A DNA stretch of 64,000 nucleotides from Saprospiraceae bacterium (GTDB taxonomy: Bacteria > Bacteroidota > Bacteroidia > Chitinophagales > Saprospiraceae). The position numbers and the translations under genes are program-made. Location: NCBI GenBank assembly GCA_016710625.1, contig JADJVK010000009.1:1-64000 (forward strand). Reading direction: 5' to 3'. The notes below the pieces were generated by a model. The model saw only the letters and a list, made by a program, of their open reading frames with translations. It searched no databases and was not told the DNA's origin. Shown here piece by piece: positions 26,163-34,821 of the stretch. Each line of letters starts with the position of its first letter. Position 1 is the stretch's first letter.

Positions 26163-29100
26163 ATGAAACAAGCTATATACTTATTTTGCTTATTAGCAAT
26201 CAGTTATAATTCATTTTCCCAAAATAATTTCAATTCATCAACTTTAGGTAGCATCCAAGCCAGACAAATCGGTCCAGCTGTAATGGGTGGAAGGATAACG
26301 GCTATAGATGGTGTGAACAATAATCCTCGAATTCTATACATTGGTGCAGCTGGTGGCGGTGTTTGGAAATCCTCAAATGCTGGAGCATCTTTTTCTTCTA
26401 TTTTTGATAAATATTGCCAATCTATTGGTGCAATTACTATTGACCAAAAAAGACCTGACACCCTTTGGGTAGGAACTGGAGAAAGCAATATGAGAAATAC
26501 AGTTTCCTATGGAAATGGTATTTATCGCTCAACAAATGGTGGAGCAGACTGGAAAAAACTTGGATTGGATAGTTCTGAGCATATTGCGAAAATTATTATC
26601 AATCCAAATAATCCTGATAATGTATTCGTTGCTGTGCCAGGAAAACTATGGAGCGATAGCAAAGAAAGAGGTGTTTATGAAACAAAAGATGGCGGCAAAA
26701 CTTGGAATAAAATTCTATATGTGAATGAAATGACAGGCTGTGCTGATATCATTATGGATCCAACCAATCCGAATGTTTTGTTGGCTAGTATGTGGGAATT
26801 TAGACGAAAACCTTATGAATTTAATTCTGGTGGAAAGGGTTCGGGATTGTTTAAATCAACGGATGGCGGAAAAAATTGGAAAAAAATCACCACTGGCTTA
26901 CCAGAAGGAGATTTGGGAAGGATTGCGATGGCAATGGCTCCATCAGCTCCCAACAATTTGATTGCCATTATGGAAGCAAAGAAAACTGGTTTGTATATTT
27001 CTGATGATCAAGGAGAAACTTGGAAAAAGCAAAGTGCTACACTTAATGTGGAAGCTAGACCATTTTATTTTAGTACAATTGTAATTGATCCAAAAGAGCC
27101 CAAAAGAGTTTACCGCCCAGCATTTATGTTCTCCATAAGTGATGATGGTGGCTATTCTTTCACGGAAGCTAATAATTCAGGTGGATGGGTGCATTCAGAT
27201 CATCATGCTCTTTGGATAAATCCTCAGAATACAAATCATATGTATTTGGGGACAGATGGTGGTGTTTATGTTAGTATGGATAGAGGAAATAGTTGGATAT
27301 TTTTGAATAGCATCCCTGTTTCTCAGTTTTATCATGTTGCAGTGGACCACCAAGAGCCTTATAATGTATATGGTGGATTGCAAGATAATGGTAGCTGGAT
27401 GGCACCTTCTAATTCAAGTGGTGGTATAGAAAATAGAGATTGGCAAAATCTTTTTGGTGGAGATGGATTTTGGGTTCAACCAGATTTGTCTGACCCAGAT
27501 ATCGTTTATTTGGAATACCAAGGTGGAAATATGTTCAGAGTTAATAAGAAGAATGGCCATGGTGTAAGTATCAAACCATATCCTGAAGTGGGACAAGAAA
27601 AATTGAGATGGCATTGGAATACTGCTTTAGTAACGAGTCCAAAAAATCCAAAAACATTATATACAGCTTCCCAGTTTTTGTATAAAAGCTCAAATCAAGG
27701 GCAAACATTCCAAAGAATTTCTCCAGATTTGACCACAAACGATAAAAACAAACAAAAACAAGAAGAATCTGGAGGATTATCAACAGACAATACATCTGCT
27801 GAAAACCACTGTATAATTTATGCTGTTGCAGAGTCTCCTTTAGATGAAAATTTAATTTGGATTGGAACGGATGATGGAAATGTTCAATATACTGTGGATG
27901 GTGGTAAAAACTGGACGAATGTAACTGCAAATTATTCAAAAGCTGGCATTCCTGCTGGAACTTGGGTGTCAAGCATTCAGCCTAGCAACTTTGATAAAAA
28001 TGTGGTGTATGCTACTTTCGACAACCATACCTATGGCGATATGAAAACCTATTTGGGCAAATCTACTGACATGGGAAAAACATGGCAGTTGATAACTAGT
28101 TCAGAGTTTAGAGGGCATGCAAATAAGGTATTAGAAGATTTTAAAAATAAGGATATGTTATTTTTAGGAACGGAAATGGGCTTATTTGTTACTTTAGATG
28201 GAGGCAAGAAATGGGTATTGATGAAAAATAATATCCCAGAATATATGATGACAAGAGATATGGTCATTCATCCAAAAACTAATGATTTAGTGATAGCTAG
28301 TCATGGTAGAGGCGTTTTAATCCTTGATAACATTTCAATATTGAGAGATTTGAATACCAGTGTTTTAGATAAAGATATTTATTTATTTGCAACTAAGCCG
28401 ACAATTCTAACTACAGGAAATTATAACCTCGGCGGATTTCCAGAAGGTGGTGGATATACTGGAAATAACGTAGTTGAATTACCTGAAATTACCTATTATT
28501 TGAAAGATAGAGTAAATAGTGGTGAGGTGAAAGTTGAGATTTTAGATAAAGATGGTAAATTAATTCAATCCATTCCTGGAACAAAAAGAAAGGGGATAAA
28601 CAAAGTTTATTGGAATATGCGATCTGCACCACCAAAAGTGCCAACGGGAGGAACAAAAATTGACTTTGGAGGATTTACTGGTCCATTGGTTTTACCTGGA
28701 GAGTTTAAAGTTGTGTTAAATGTGGGAGATAAAAAAGTGGATGGTAGTTTAGAATTATTGCATGATCCAAATGCAAAATATTCCAAAGCTGACCGAGAAA
28801 CTCAGTATATCACTACAATGGAATTATTCAAAATGTCTGAAAATCTTGCAGATTTAAATGACCAAGTGGTGAGTCAACAAAGCCAATTGAAAGAAAAATT
28901 GGCGAATGTAAAAAATGAAAAGAATAAAAAAGTACTTCAAGAATATTTAGATGAACTTGAAAAAGTAAGAGGTGAAATATTAGCTACCAAACAAAATTCC
29001 ATCTTTGCTGACGAAGAAAGATTAAGAGAGCAATTGGGTGAAGTTTATGCTACAGTAGCTGGTACGGAAGAAAAACCTACAAATTCTCAGACAGAAAGAA

Positions 29101-29297
29101 TTAAAAGTTTGAAATTTGATATTGGTAAGACGGAAACTAAAGCAAAAGACAATGTTTCTAAATATTTCAATAAAGTAAATGATATTCTAAAAAAGGAAAA
29201 ATTGGAAAGTTTGAAACCTACTAATTTAACTACGATGGGTAAAAGTCATAAAAGCAAAAGAGGCTGTCCATACTATTTGGACAGCCTCTTTTTTTAA
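26163..29297 (+). CDS. Large secreted VPS10/BNR-repeat protein (sortilin-like propeller)
   Basis: A 1044-residue protein with a signal peptide (MKQAIYLFCLLAISYNSFSQ). At least ten Asp-box/BNR repeats (SxDxGxxW type) are visible, including STNGGADWKK, TKDGGKTWNK, STDGGKNWKK, SDDQGETWKK, SMDRGNSWIF, TVDGGKNWTN and STDMGKTWQL. This gives two beta-propellers, followed by FnIII-like strands (about residue 770 on) and a helical tail (EKLANVKNEKNKKVLQEYLD). Such proteins are often called glycosyl hydrolase or sortilin-like, but no catalytic residue set is evident. The open frame runs through the terminator hairpin (29256-29292) and stops in its T-run, so the true C-terminus may be shorter. Confidence 0.85.
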   Translation: MKQAIYLFCLLAISYNSFSQNNFNSSTLGSIQARQIGPAVMGGRITAIDGVNNNPRILYIGAAGGGVWKSSNAGASFSSIFDKYCQSIGAITIDQKRPDTLWVGTGESNMRNTVSYGNGIYRSTNGGADWKKLGLDSSEHIAKIIINPNNPDNVFVAVPGKLWSDSKERGVYETKDGGKTWNKILYVNEMTGCADIIMDPTNPNVLLASMWEFRRKPYEFNSGGKGSGLFKSTDGGKNWKKITTGLPEGDLGRIAMAMAPSAPNNLIAIMEAKKTGLYISDDQGETWKKQSATLNVEARPFYFSTIVIDPKEPKRVYRPAFMFSISDDGGYSFTEANNSGGWVHSDHHALWINPQNTNHMYLGTDGGVYVSMDRGNSWIFLNSIPVSQFYHVAVDHQEPYNVYGGLQDNGSWMAPSNSSGGIENRDWQNLFGGDGFWVQPDLSDPDIVYLEYQGGNMFRVNKKNGHGVSIKPYPEVGQEKLRWHWNTALVTSPKNPKTLYTASQFLYKSSNQGQTFQRISPDLTTNDKNKQKQEESGGLSTDNTSAENHCIIYAVAESPLDENLIWIGTDDGNVQYTVDGGKNWTNVTANYSKAGIPAGTWVSSIQPSNFDKNVVYATFDNHTYGDMKTYLGKSTDMGKTWQLITSSEFRGHANKVLEDFKNKDMLFLGTEMGLFVTLDGGKKWVLMKNNIPEYMMTRDMVIHPKTNDLVIASHGRGVLILDNISILRDLNTSVLDKDIYLFATKPTILTTGNYNLGGFPEGGGYTGNNVVELPEITYYLKDRVNSGEVKVEILDKDGKLIQSIPGTKRKGINKVYWNMRSAPPKVPTGGTKIDFGGFTGPLVLPGEFKVVLNVGDKKVDGSLELLHDPNAKYSKADRETQYITTMELFKMSENLADLNDQVVSQQSQLKEKLANVKNEKNKKVLQEYLDELEKVRGEILATKQNSIFADEERLREQLGEVYATVAGTEEKPTNSQTERIKSLKFDIGKTETKAKDNVSKYFNKVNDILKKEKLESLKPTNLTTMGKSHKSKRGCPYYLDSLFF
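29256..29293 (+). terminator. Perfect 15-bp terminator, lying inside the end of the BNR frame
   Basis: AAAAGAGGCTGTCCA (29256-29270) pairs with TGGACAGCCTCTTTT (29278-29292) around TACTATT and runs into T8. It ends a plus transcript and, read the other way, the convergent AP2 gene. The last 14 codons of the BNR frame lie in the hairpin. Confidence 0.9.
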
Positions 29298-29836
29298 ATT
29301 GATCGTTTTTTTATAGTGTTGATTTTTCCATTGTCCCCGTAAAGCTCCTTTGAAACTTTGTTATAAGCAATCGCTGCTTCCTCTGGTGTATCATACATCC
29401 CAATATGAACTGATTTTCTATTGATGGAAATGACTGCTCTGTATCTACTATTTTCTTTATACACTCCCGTATAACCAATAGAGCTATTTGTTTTTCTTTG
29501 TCTGCTAGCAACTGCTCTTGATCGCCAAACCAAATTTTCCATCCTACAATCTAATTTGTTGCCGTCTTTGCAACTTACTAAATTATTGGTTTCAGTTTTT
29601 AGGTTTGACAACCACTTTTCAGCAATGAACTTATGTAAATAAATAGTTTCCGTTTTATAACTTCCTTCCACTTTTTTCCAAGTTTTTTGGAAAACACAGC
29701 AACCGCTAGAATGCAACCTCAATTGGTTGATAAAATCTATACTTTTAAAATATGGGTCATTTGTAAAAAAGTCATATACAAAATCGTCAATCAGTATATT
29801 TTTATTCGCATTCTTTAATTTTACCTTGTATGTCAA
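29294..29836 (-). CDS. HNH-type and AP2/ERF domain protein
   Basis: A 180-residue protein. YLHKFIAEKWLSNL...LVSCKDGNKLDCRMENLVW (residues 70-105) is like the HNH_3 endonuclease module. TGVYKENSRYRAVISINRKS and then HIGMYDTPEEAAIAYNKVSK (about residues 122-165) is a clear AP2/ERF DNA-binding domain. This combination is known from homing endonucleases and phage genes, but in Bacteroidota similar proteins occur as single chromosomal copies. Its stop overlaps the BNR frame by 4 bp on the opposite strand. No intein or intron is visible beside it. Confidence 0.8.
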   Translation of the reverse strand: MTYKVKLKNANKNILIDDFVYDFFTNDPYFKSIDFINQLRLHSSGCCVFQKTWKKVEGSYKTETIYLHKFIAEKWLSNLKTETNNLVSCKDGNKLDCRMENLVWRSRAVASRQRKTNSSIGYTGVYKENSRYRAVISINRKSVHIGMYDTPEEAAIAYNKVSKELYGDNGKINTIKKRSI

Positions 29837-29900
29837 AACAACAATTTTAATTATTTAAAAAACCATTGATTTGACGCAAAGCAATTTGTCAAGTCACTTA

Positions 29901-31163
29901 TTAAACTAATAGGTTATCTATTTTTGTCATAAATTCACTTCTTTTACTTTCTATAATACTATTAATATGTAAACTATTGATTTCAAATTTAATAAAATCA
30001 TAATAATAGATAGAATAGTAAGTAATGAATGGCAAAAGGATTACATATAGATGCAAAAACAAGTTTTGGACTAAAAATGACACAATTACCCATAAAACGT
30101 AATAAAAAAACCAGACAATCATTGAAGTTCCAAACAGAACTGGACCAAAAAATGCCTTTTCATCAATTTTCTTTTGGGTATAACTTTTAGCAATTTTTAA
30201 CGGAAATAAATTTAAATAACCAATCAAAAATGGTATGAATCCCATTATTATTGCAAAAAACAATTTTATTTTTGAACTATTTGATTTTGGGTAATGAATA
30301 TCATAATTTGTGGTAGCAGCTTCCTTTTCAAGATCTTGAAAACTCATGAATAAAGCTTCTTTTTGATTTGTATCTAATTCTAGAAAATTATTACTTATTA
30401 ATCGACTATTCTGATAAATTTGGCGATCTTTAAAAATCACTTCATTTCTTTTAATAAAAAATTCATTTCTATACATTTTCAATATGGACCTAACCATTGT
30501 TTTATATTTGTCATCAGCAATTGTTATAACTTTTTCAGCCATTGCCTCCTCCAATTGGGCAGTCAATTTGTTGATAGTCAAGGCATCATGCTCTTTGTAT
30601 GCCTCAAAATAGGAGTTGACATGTATTGATTTAGAACATTCCACAAATGCATCCCCTCTGTAATGATGCGGATTCGAATAATAATAGGTAACTGGTATAA
30701 TGTATAAGTCTATCGAAGGATTATTTTGCAAAGCACTGAAAGCCATTCTTGCAGTCCCTTTTTGTAATTTATCCAAACCAATTCCTGTAGATAAATGCCC
30801 TTCAGGAAATATCACTAAAGCTTGATTATCAGATAGTTTTTGGTTGCATAAATTAAATATTTCTTGGTTTTTCTTCATGTTTTCATGCCCATCTCTAAAT
30901 CTAAAGATGGGTATCATGTGGAGCTTACTGAGTAAATTGTGATAAAAAGCCTTTTTAAAAATATCCCCTCTTGTCAGAAAATTAAAGGATCGACTATGCA
31001 AACAGGCTAATAAAATCGGCTCAAAAAACGCAGTAGGATGATTAGAGGCAATGATGATTGATTTGTCAGATGGAATTTTATTCAATCCTGCAATAAAAAT
31101 ATTTTTAAAATATAATTTCAACCCAAATCGAACAAACGGCCTAATAAAAAAGTATAAATTCAT
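29901..31163 (-). CDS. PlsC-like acyltransferase with C-terminal membrane segments
   Basis: A 420-residue protein. The first motif is SNHPTAFFEP, an NHxxxxxE variant of the usual NHxxxxD, followed by LARGD-like LTRGDIFK and LVIFPEGHLSTG, the FPEGxxS motif of glycerolphosphate acyltransferases (PlsC). Two pairs of hydrophobic segments are in the last 120 residues (LFFAIIMGFIPFLIGYLNLF, FGTSMIVWFFYYVLWVIVSF). It should be an inner-membrane enzyme that acylates a glycerol or lysolipid; the exact acceptor is unknown. Divergent from miaA with 44 bp between starts. Confidence 0.85.
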   Translation of the reverse strand: MNLYFFIRPFVRFGLKLYFKNIFIAGLNKIPSDKSIIIASNHPTAFFEPILLACLHSRSFNFLTRGDIFKKAFYHNLLSKLHMIPIFRFRDGHENMKKNQEIFNLCNQKLSDNQALVIFPEGHLSTGIGLDKLQKGTARMAFSALQNNPSIDLYIIPVTYYYSNPHHYRGDAFVECSKSIHVNSYFEAYKEHDALTINKLTAQLEEAMAEKVITIADDKYKTMVRSILKMYRNEFFIKRNEVIFKDRQIYQNSRLISNNFLELDTNQKEALFMSFQDLEKEAATTNYDIHYPKSNSSKIKLFFAIIMGFIPFLIGYLNLFPLKIAKSYTQKKIDEKAFFGPVLFGTSMIVWFFYYVLWVIVSFLVQNLFLHLYVILLPFITYYSIYYYDFIKFEINSLHINSIIESKRSEFMTKIDNLLV

Positions 31164-31207
31164 GAGACAAATATAGATAAAATAATTTCTTTAATAATTA
31201 TTAAGTT

Positions 31208-32104
31208 TTGAATAAAAAACCAATTTTAATTGTCATTGGAGGACCTACAGCTAGCGGAAAAACGAGTATGGCAATCAACTTGGCTCAAAGGTTACATTGT
31301 GAGATTGTGTCTGCTGACAGCAGACAGGTATATAAAGAAATGTCGATTGGAACTGCTAAACCAAGTGAAAATGAATTGAGTTTAGTGAAACATCATCTGA
31401 TTAGTAATGTTTACATCCATGATGATTACAATGCTGGCATTTATGAAATTGATGCTTTAGAAATTTTAAACAAACTTTTCTTTGATAATAAATATGCGAT
31501 TTTAGTAGGTGGTACAGGGCTGTATATCAATGCCGTATGTCATGGATTGGACGATTTTCCTGATATAACAGACGAAGTTAGAACTTATTACCAAGACCTT
31601 TGGAAAAAGGAAGGAATAGATTTTTTGTTAGAAATGTTAAAACAAAAGGATCCTGAATATTTTGAAATTGTTGATAAATCTAACCCCAGAAGAATCACAA
31701 GAGCACTTGAAGTGATGCATAATTCTACTAAAAAGTACTCTGAGCAAAGAGCCAAAATCTCAAAAGAAAGACCTTTTGAAATCAAAAGATTTTTATTGGA
31801 TGTAGATAGAACCGTTTTATATGAAAGAATAAACCAAAGAGTACTTAAAATGGTATCTGATGGTTTGGTAGAGGAAGTTGCCTCATTATTGCAATATCAG
31901 AAATTGAAAGCAACACAAACTGTTGGCTATCAAGAATTTTTCAAATATTTCAAAAATGAAATAAGCTTAGAAGCAGCCATTGCATTAGTCCAACAGAACT
32001 CAAGAAGATATGCAAAACGTCAAATGACATGGTTCAACAATCAATCAGACCCTTGGAAAAAAATTGAAAATATTGGTGAAATATTAATCGAACTAGACTC
32101 ATAA
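31208..32104 (+). CDS. miaA: tRNA dimethylallyltransferase
   Basis: A 298-residue protein. The P-loop GPTASGKTS (residues 12-20), SADSRQVYKEMSIGTAKPS, DDYNAGIYEIDAL and GGTGLYINA are diagnostic of MiaA. It adds a dimethylallyl group to A37 of tRNAs that read UNN codons. The start is TTG at 31208; there is no in-frame ATG before the P-loop, so this is the most likely start. Downstream lie tRNA-Leu and the convergent miaE. Confidence 0.93.
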   Translation: MNKKPILIVIGGPTASGKTSMAINLAQRLHCEIVSADSRQVYKEMSIGTAKPSENELSLVKHHLISNVYIHDDYNAGIYEIDALEILNKLFFDNKYAILVGGTGLYINAVCHGLDDFPDITDEVRTYYQDLWKKEGIDFLLEMLKQKDPEYFEIVDKSNPRRITRALEVMHNSTKKYSEQRAKISKERPFEIKRFLLDVDRTVLYERINQRVLKMVSDGLVEEVASLLQYQKLKATQTVGYQEFFKYFKNEISLEAAIALVQQNSRRYAKRQMTWFNNQSDPWKKIENIGEILIELDS

Positions 32105-32136
32105 GTTAATAAAATTAATATCTTTGCGAATCAATT

Positions 32137-32220
32137 GCCCAGGTGATGAAATTGGTAGACATGCCACTTTGAGGTGGTGGTGCCGGTAACGGTGTGCTGG
32201 TTCGAATCCAGTCTTGGGCA
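32137..32220 (+). tRNA. tRNA-Leu (anticodon GAG)
   Basis: The 84-nt gene has an acceptor stem GCCCAGG (32137-32143) pairing with CTTGGGC (32213-32219), discriminator A32220, a D-arm with TGGTAGAC, an anticodon stem-loop CCACT-TTGAGGT-GGTGG with anticodon GAG, a long variable arm (class II) and a T-arm with GGTTCGAATCC. CCA is not encoded. GAG reads CUC/CUU. Its position 37 is G, so it is not a target of MiaA. It lies 32 bp after the miaA stop. Confidence 0.93.
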
Positions 32221-32225
32221 CTTTT

Positions 32226-32807
32226 TTAATGTATCCTATCCCCTCTTAATGCTAACTTTTTCATAATTTCTGCCTCGTAATCCAAAAATTCTTGCCATCT
32301 TTTTTTCGCCTTTTCTTCTCCAGCATATTTTTTGGCTAAATCAATAAATAAACGATAATGCCCAGCTTCTGAAACCATAAATTTATGGTAAAATTCTTTT
32401 AAATTATCATCAGCAATATCTAATGATAGTAACCTGAATCGTTCACAACTTCTGGCTTCTATCAATGCACACACCAATAATTTTTCTAACAAATGGTCTT
32501 CTCGACTTCCTCCTTTTAAAATGAAATCGTGGAGTAACAGCACATATTCATCTTTTCTTTGCTTACCGAGTTTGATGTTTCTTTTCTCCATTTCTTGCAA
32601 CACCAATCTGAAATGTCCCCATTCTTCCGTAACTATTGGAGATAATTGTTTGATTAACTCTTCTTTATCATAGAAAAATTGAATTAAAGAAATGCAATAA
32701 GTCGCTGCTTTTTGCTCACAATAGGCATGGTCTGTCAATATATCTTCCAAACTCATATTGGCAAGATCTACCCATCTCGGGTCAGTTGGTAATTTTAAAC
32801 CTAACAT
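32226..32807 (-). CDS. miaE: tRNA-(ms2io6A)-hydroxylase
   Basis: A 193-residue protein. The MiaE-type di-iron carboxylate signature is visible: DHAYCEQKAATYCISLIQFF (ExxxH-like helix), EEWGHFRLVLQEM, EARSCERFRLLS and SEAGHYRLFIDLA. It hydroxylates the isopentenyl group at A37 of certain tRNAs, working after MiaA. The gene is convergent with miaA and separated from it by tRNA-Leu. Requires O2. Confidence 0.9.
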   Translation of the reverse strand: MLGLKLPTDPRWVDLANMSLEDILTDHAYCEQKAATYCISLIQFFYDKEELIKQLSPIVTEEWGHFRLVLQEMEKRNIKLGKQRKDEYVLLLHDFILKGGSREDHLLEKLLVCALIEARSCERFRLLSLDIADDNLKEFYHKFMVSEAGHYRLFIDLAKKYAGEEKAKKRWQEFLDYEAEIMKKLALRGDRIH

Positions 32808-32815
32808 GAAAAAGG

Positions 32816-34018
32816 CTAATTTAATGATTTGATTTGGTTGATAAAAAAGTCCATATTGGTGATGTCATATTCATCATAACCTGTTGACCAAATTAGTCTA
32901 ATTTTATCCACTTCATATTTCTTAAGGTCTGATTCTGAGGTGGTATCAATGATATAGGTTGTTCTATAAATCGTTACTCCTTCCACTGGGTTAAGTTGCC
33001 CTTTGTCGGTTCTATTGCAATATAGTTTAATATTTTCACCATTTATTAGTTTTACTAATAAATAGCTACCTCTATCGATAGATCCAAATTGGTTGGTCGT
33101 ATTGATTGAATTGATATTTATTTCTAAATTGAGCGTTATAAAACCAGGGATTTTAGTCATATATGCTTCGCAAATTATATAATCTCTTGTTTTTTGAAAA
33201 TTCTTTAAACTTTCATCCGTGTATGAAAATAATAAATCCTTTTCTAACTCTTTTCTGTTTTTCTTTGTGAAATTATCAATGCTATCTACAACTATTTTGT
33301 ATTTTTTAAAAGGTGGATTATTGATTACATCTTCATGTTTGAATTTTACTGGATCTATAGTTTTTTTAGGCTGATTTTCAGCTACTTCACTTGTTTTTTC
33401 TTCACTAGATTTTGATTGTTGGTCTTTATCTTTATTATCTAGTTTTAATTCCGTAATATCATAATTCGGGTTTTTTTGATCGCCTTTATAGATGATTTTA
33501 TAATTTTTATTCAAAGTCTCTTTTCTATTTTGCGGCGACATGTTTAGAATGGAGTAATACTCACTACATTTTTTTAAAATTACATTTTTTTGTTTGTAGG
33601 AAGATTGTTCAGTTTTGTTTGCTTCTGAGAACAACTTCTTTAGTTTTTTGATTTCCTCTTTTTCATTTTCACTTTTAGCCTTATTCAATTCAGCTTCGAT
33701 AAGTTCTTTATTTTTTAATGCTTCATTATAAGTCATTTCGGAATTGAATTTCAAAAAATTACATTTTTCATTCAATATATAGGTCTTTCGGTAATAGAAA
33801 TTATCTTCATCATATTCAAATTTCTGAAAAGTAGAATCAGATAATATTTTCTCTTCAAATTTTTGTAAGTCAGATTCCTGCTCAAAATCTAATTGTCTAA
33901 AAGTTCCATCTTTATAAACGAGTATCCATTCCTTGTCGCTATTTCTGATGATTTCTTGATTGAAAACAAAAGAAATATGACATAAAAAACAAAAACAAGT
34001 GAAAAGAATTTTCTGCAT
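32816..34018 (-). CDS. Secreted or periplasmic protein of unknown function
   Basis: About 400 residues from the ATG at 34018; a start six codons upstream (34036) is possible. The N-terminus MQKILFTCFCFLCHISFVFN is a signal peptide. The middle (residues 120-250) is rich in Glu, Lys and Asn with coiled-coil character (EAELNKAKSENEKEEIKKLK). The C-terminal 140 residues alternate beta strands (PGFITLNLEININSI, YLLVKLINGENIKLYCNRTD), a possible adhesion or substrate-binding domain that I do not recognise. No neighbour suggests a role. Confidence 0.55.
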   Translation of the reverse strand: MQKILFTCFCFLCHISFVFNQEIIRNSDKEWILVYKDGTFRQLDFEQESDLQKFEEKILSDSTFQKFEYDEDNFYYRKTYILNEKCNFLKFNSEMTYNEALKNKELIEAELNKAKSENEKEEIKKLKKLFSEANKTEQSSYKQKNVILKKCSEYYSILNMSPQNRKETLNKNYKIIYKGDQKNPNYDITELKLDNKDKDQQSKSSEEKTSEVAENQPKKTIDPVKFKHEDVINNPPFKKYKIVVDSIDNFTKKNRKELEKDLLFSYTDESLKNFQKTRDYIICEAYMTKIPGFITLNLEININSINTTNQFGSIDRGSYLLVKLINGENIKLYCNRTDKGQLNPVEGVTIYRTTYIIDTTSESDLKKYEVDKIRLIWSTGYDEYDITNMDFFINQIKSLN

Positions 34019-34219
34019 TTTTTCAAATTTGCACAAAGGTATTAAACATTTTCTTTAGTTAAAATTGATTTTAAAGGAAACAGTTGCTTTTCTACCAAAA
34101 TTCTTTAAATTGTTGACAATTATTTGATTTTACATTACGATTTTCGAGAATTTTGGTAAGATTATTGTCGATTAACTGATTATATTTTTTATTTTTCATA
34201 ATGTTCTATACTTTTGCAA

Positions 34220-34819
34220 ATGCGAAATCTATATTTTATACTTATTTTAATTGGTAGCTTCTTTATTATTTCTTGTAATAATAGCCAAAAAGAAGATGGA
34301 ATACCATTCATTAAGGAATTTGATAAGGGAAACATAATTCTTGAAAATGGAAAAGTAGAACCTATACCAAATTGGGGTGATAAAAACACAACGATACTTA
34401 TTGTAGTTCGACATGCTGAAAAAGTATCAGACTCAGCAGATTCCAGATTGACTTTGAATGGAGAAATGAGAGCAGGAAGATTGGCTCATTTGTTGAAAAA
34501 AAGCAAAATTGATGACGTTATTACCACTAATACTTTTCGTACAATTCTAACAGGTGAGCCTACTCAACAAATGCAATCTTGTAATTTTGTAACTTATGAA
34601 GCTAAAAACCAAGATGTTATGATTAGAGAAACACTTGGTAGAGGTCCTGGTAAGAAGTTTTTAGTAGTAGGACATACGAACACAATTCCCAGTCTATTGA
34701 ATGAATTAACCAAAACAACCGATTATAAAGACATTCCTTCTAATGAATTTGACAATATTTATGTTGTCGCAACTAGAGGGATTTCACAAACAAAAGTATT
34801 ACATTTTAAATATAAATAG
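34220..34819 (+). CDS. Histidine phosphatase (phosphoglycerate mutase-like) lipoprotein
   Basis: A 199-residue protein from the ATG at 34220, giving a lipoprotein signal (MRNLYFILILIGSFFIISC, lipobox Cys19). IVVRHAEKVSDS has the catalytic RHG-type motif, here RHA, with the nucleophilic His. LVVGHTNTIPSLLNELT supplies the second catalytic His. These are the histidine phosphatase superfamily residues. It may be a periplasmic phosphatase of unknown substrate. Its stop lies directly before the valS start. Confidence 0.85.
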   Translation: MRNLYFILILIGSFFIISCNNSQKEDGIPFIKEFDKGNIILENGKVEPIPNWGDKNTTILIVVRHAEKVSDSADSRLTLNGEMRAGRLAHLLKKSKIDDVITTNTFRTILTGEPTQQMQSCNFVTYEAKNQDVMIRETLGRGPGKKFLVVGHTNTIPSLLNELTKTTDYKDIPSNEFDNIYVVATRGISQTKVLHFKYK

Positions 34820-34821
34820 TG

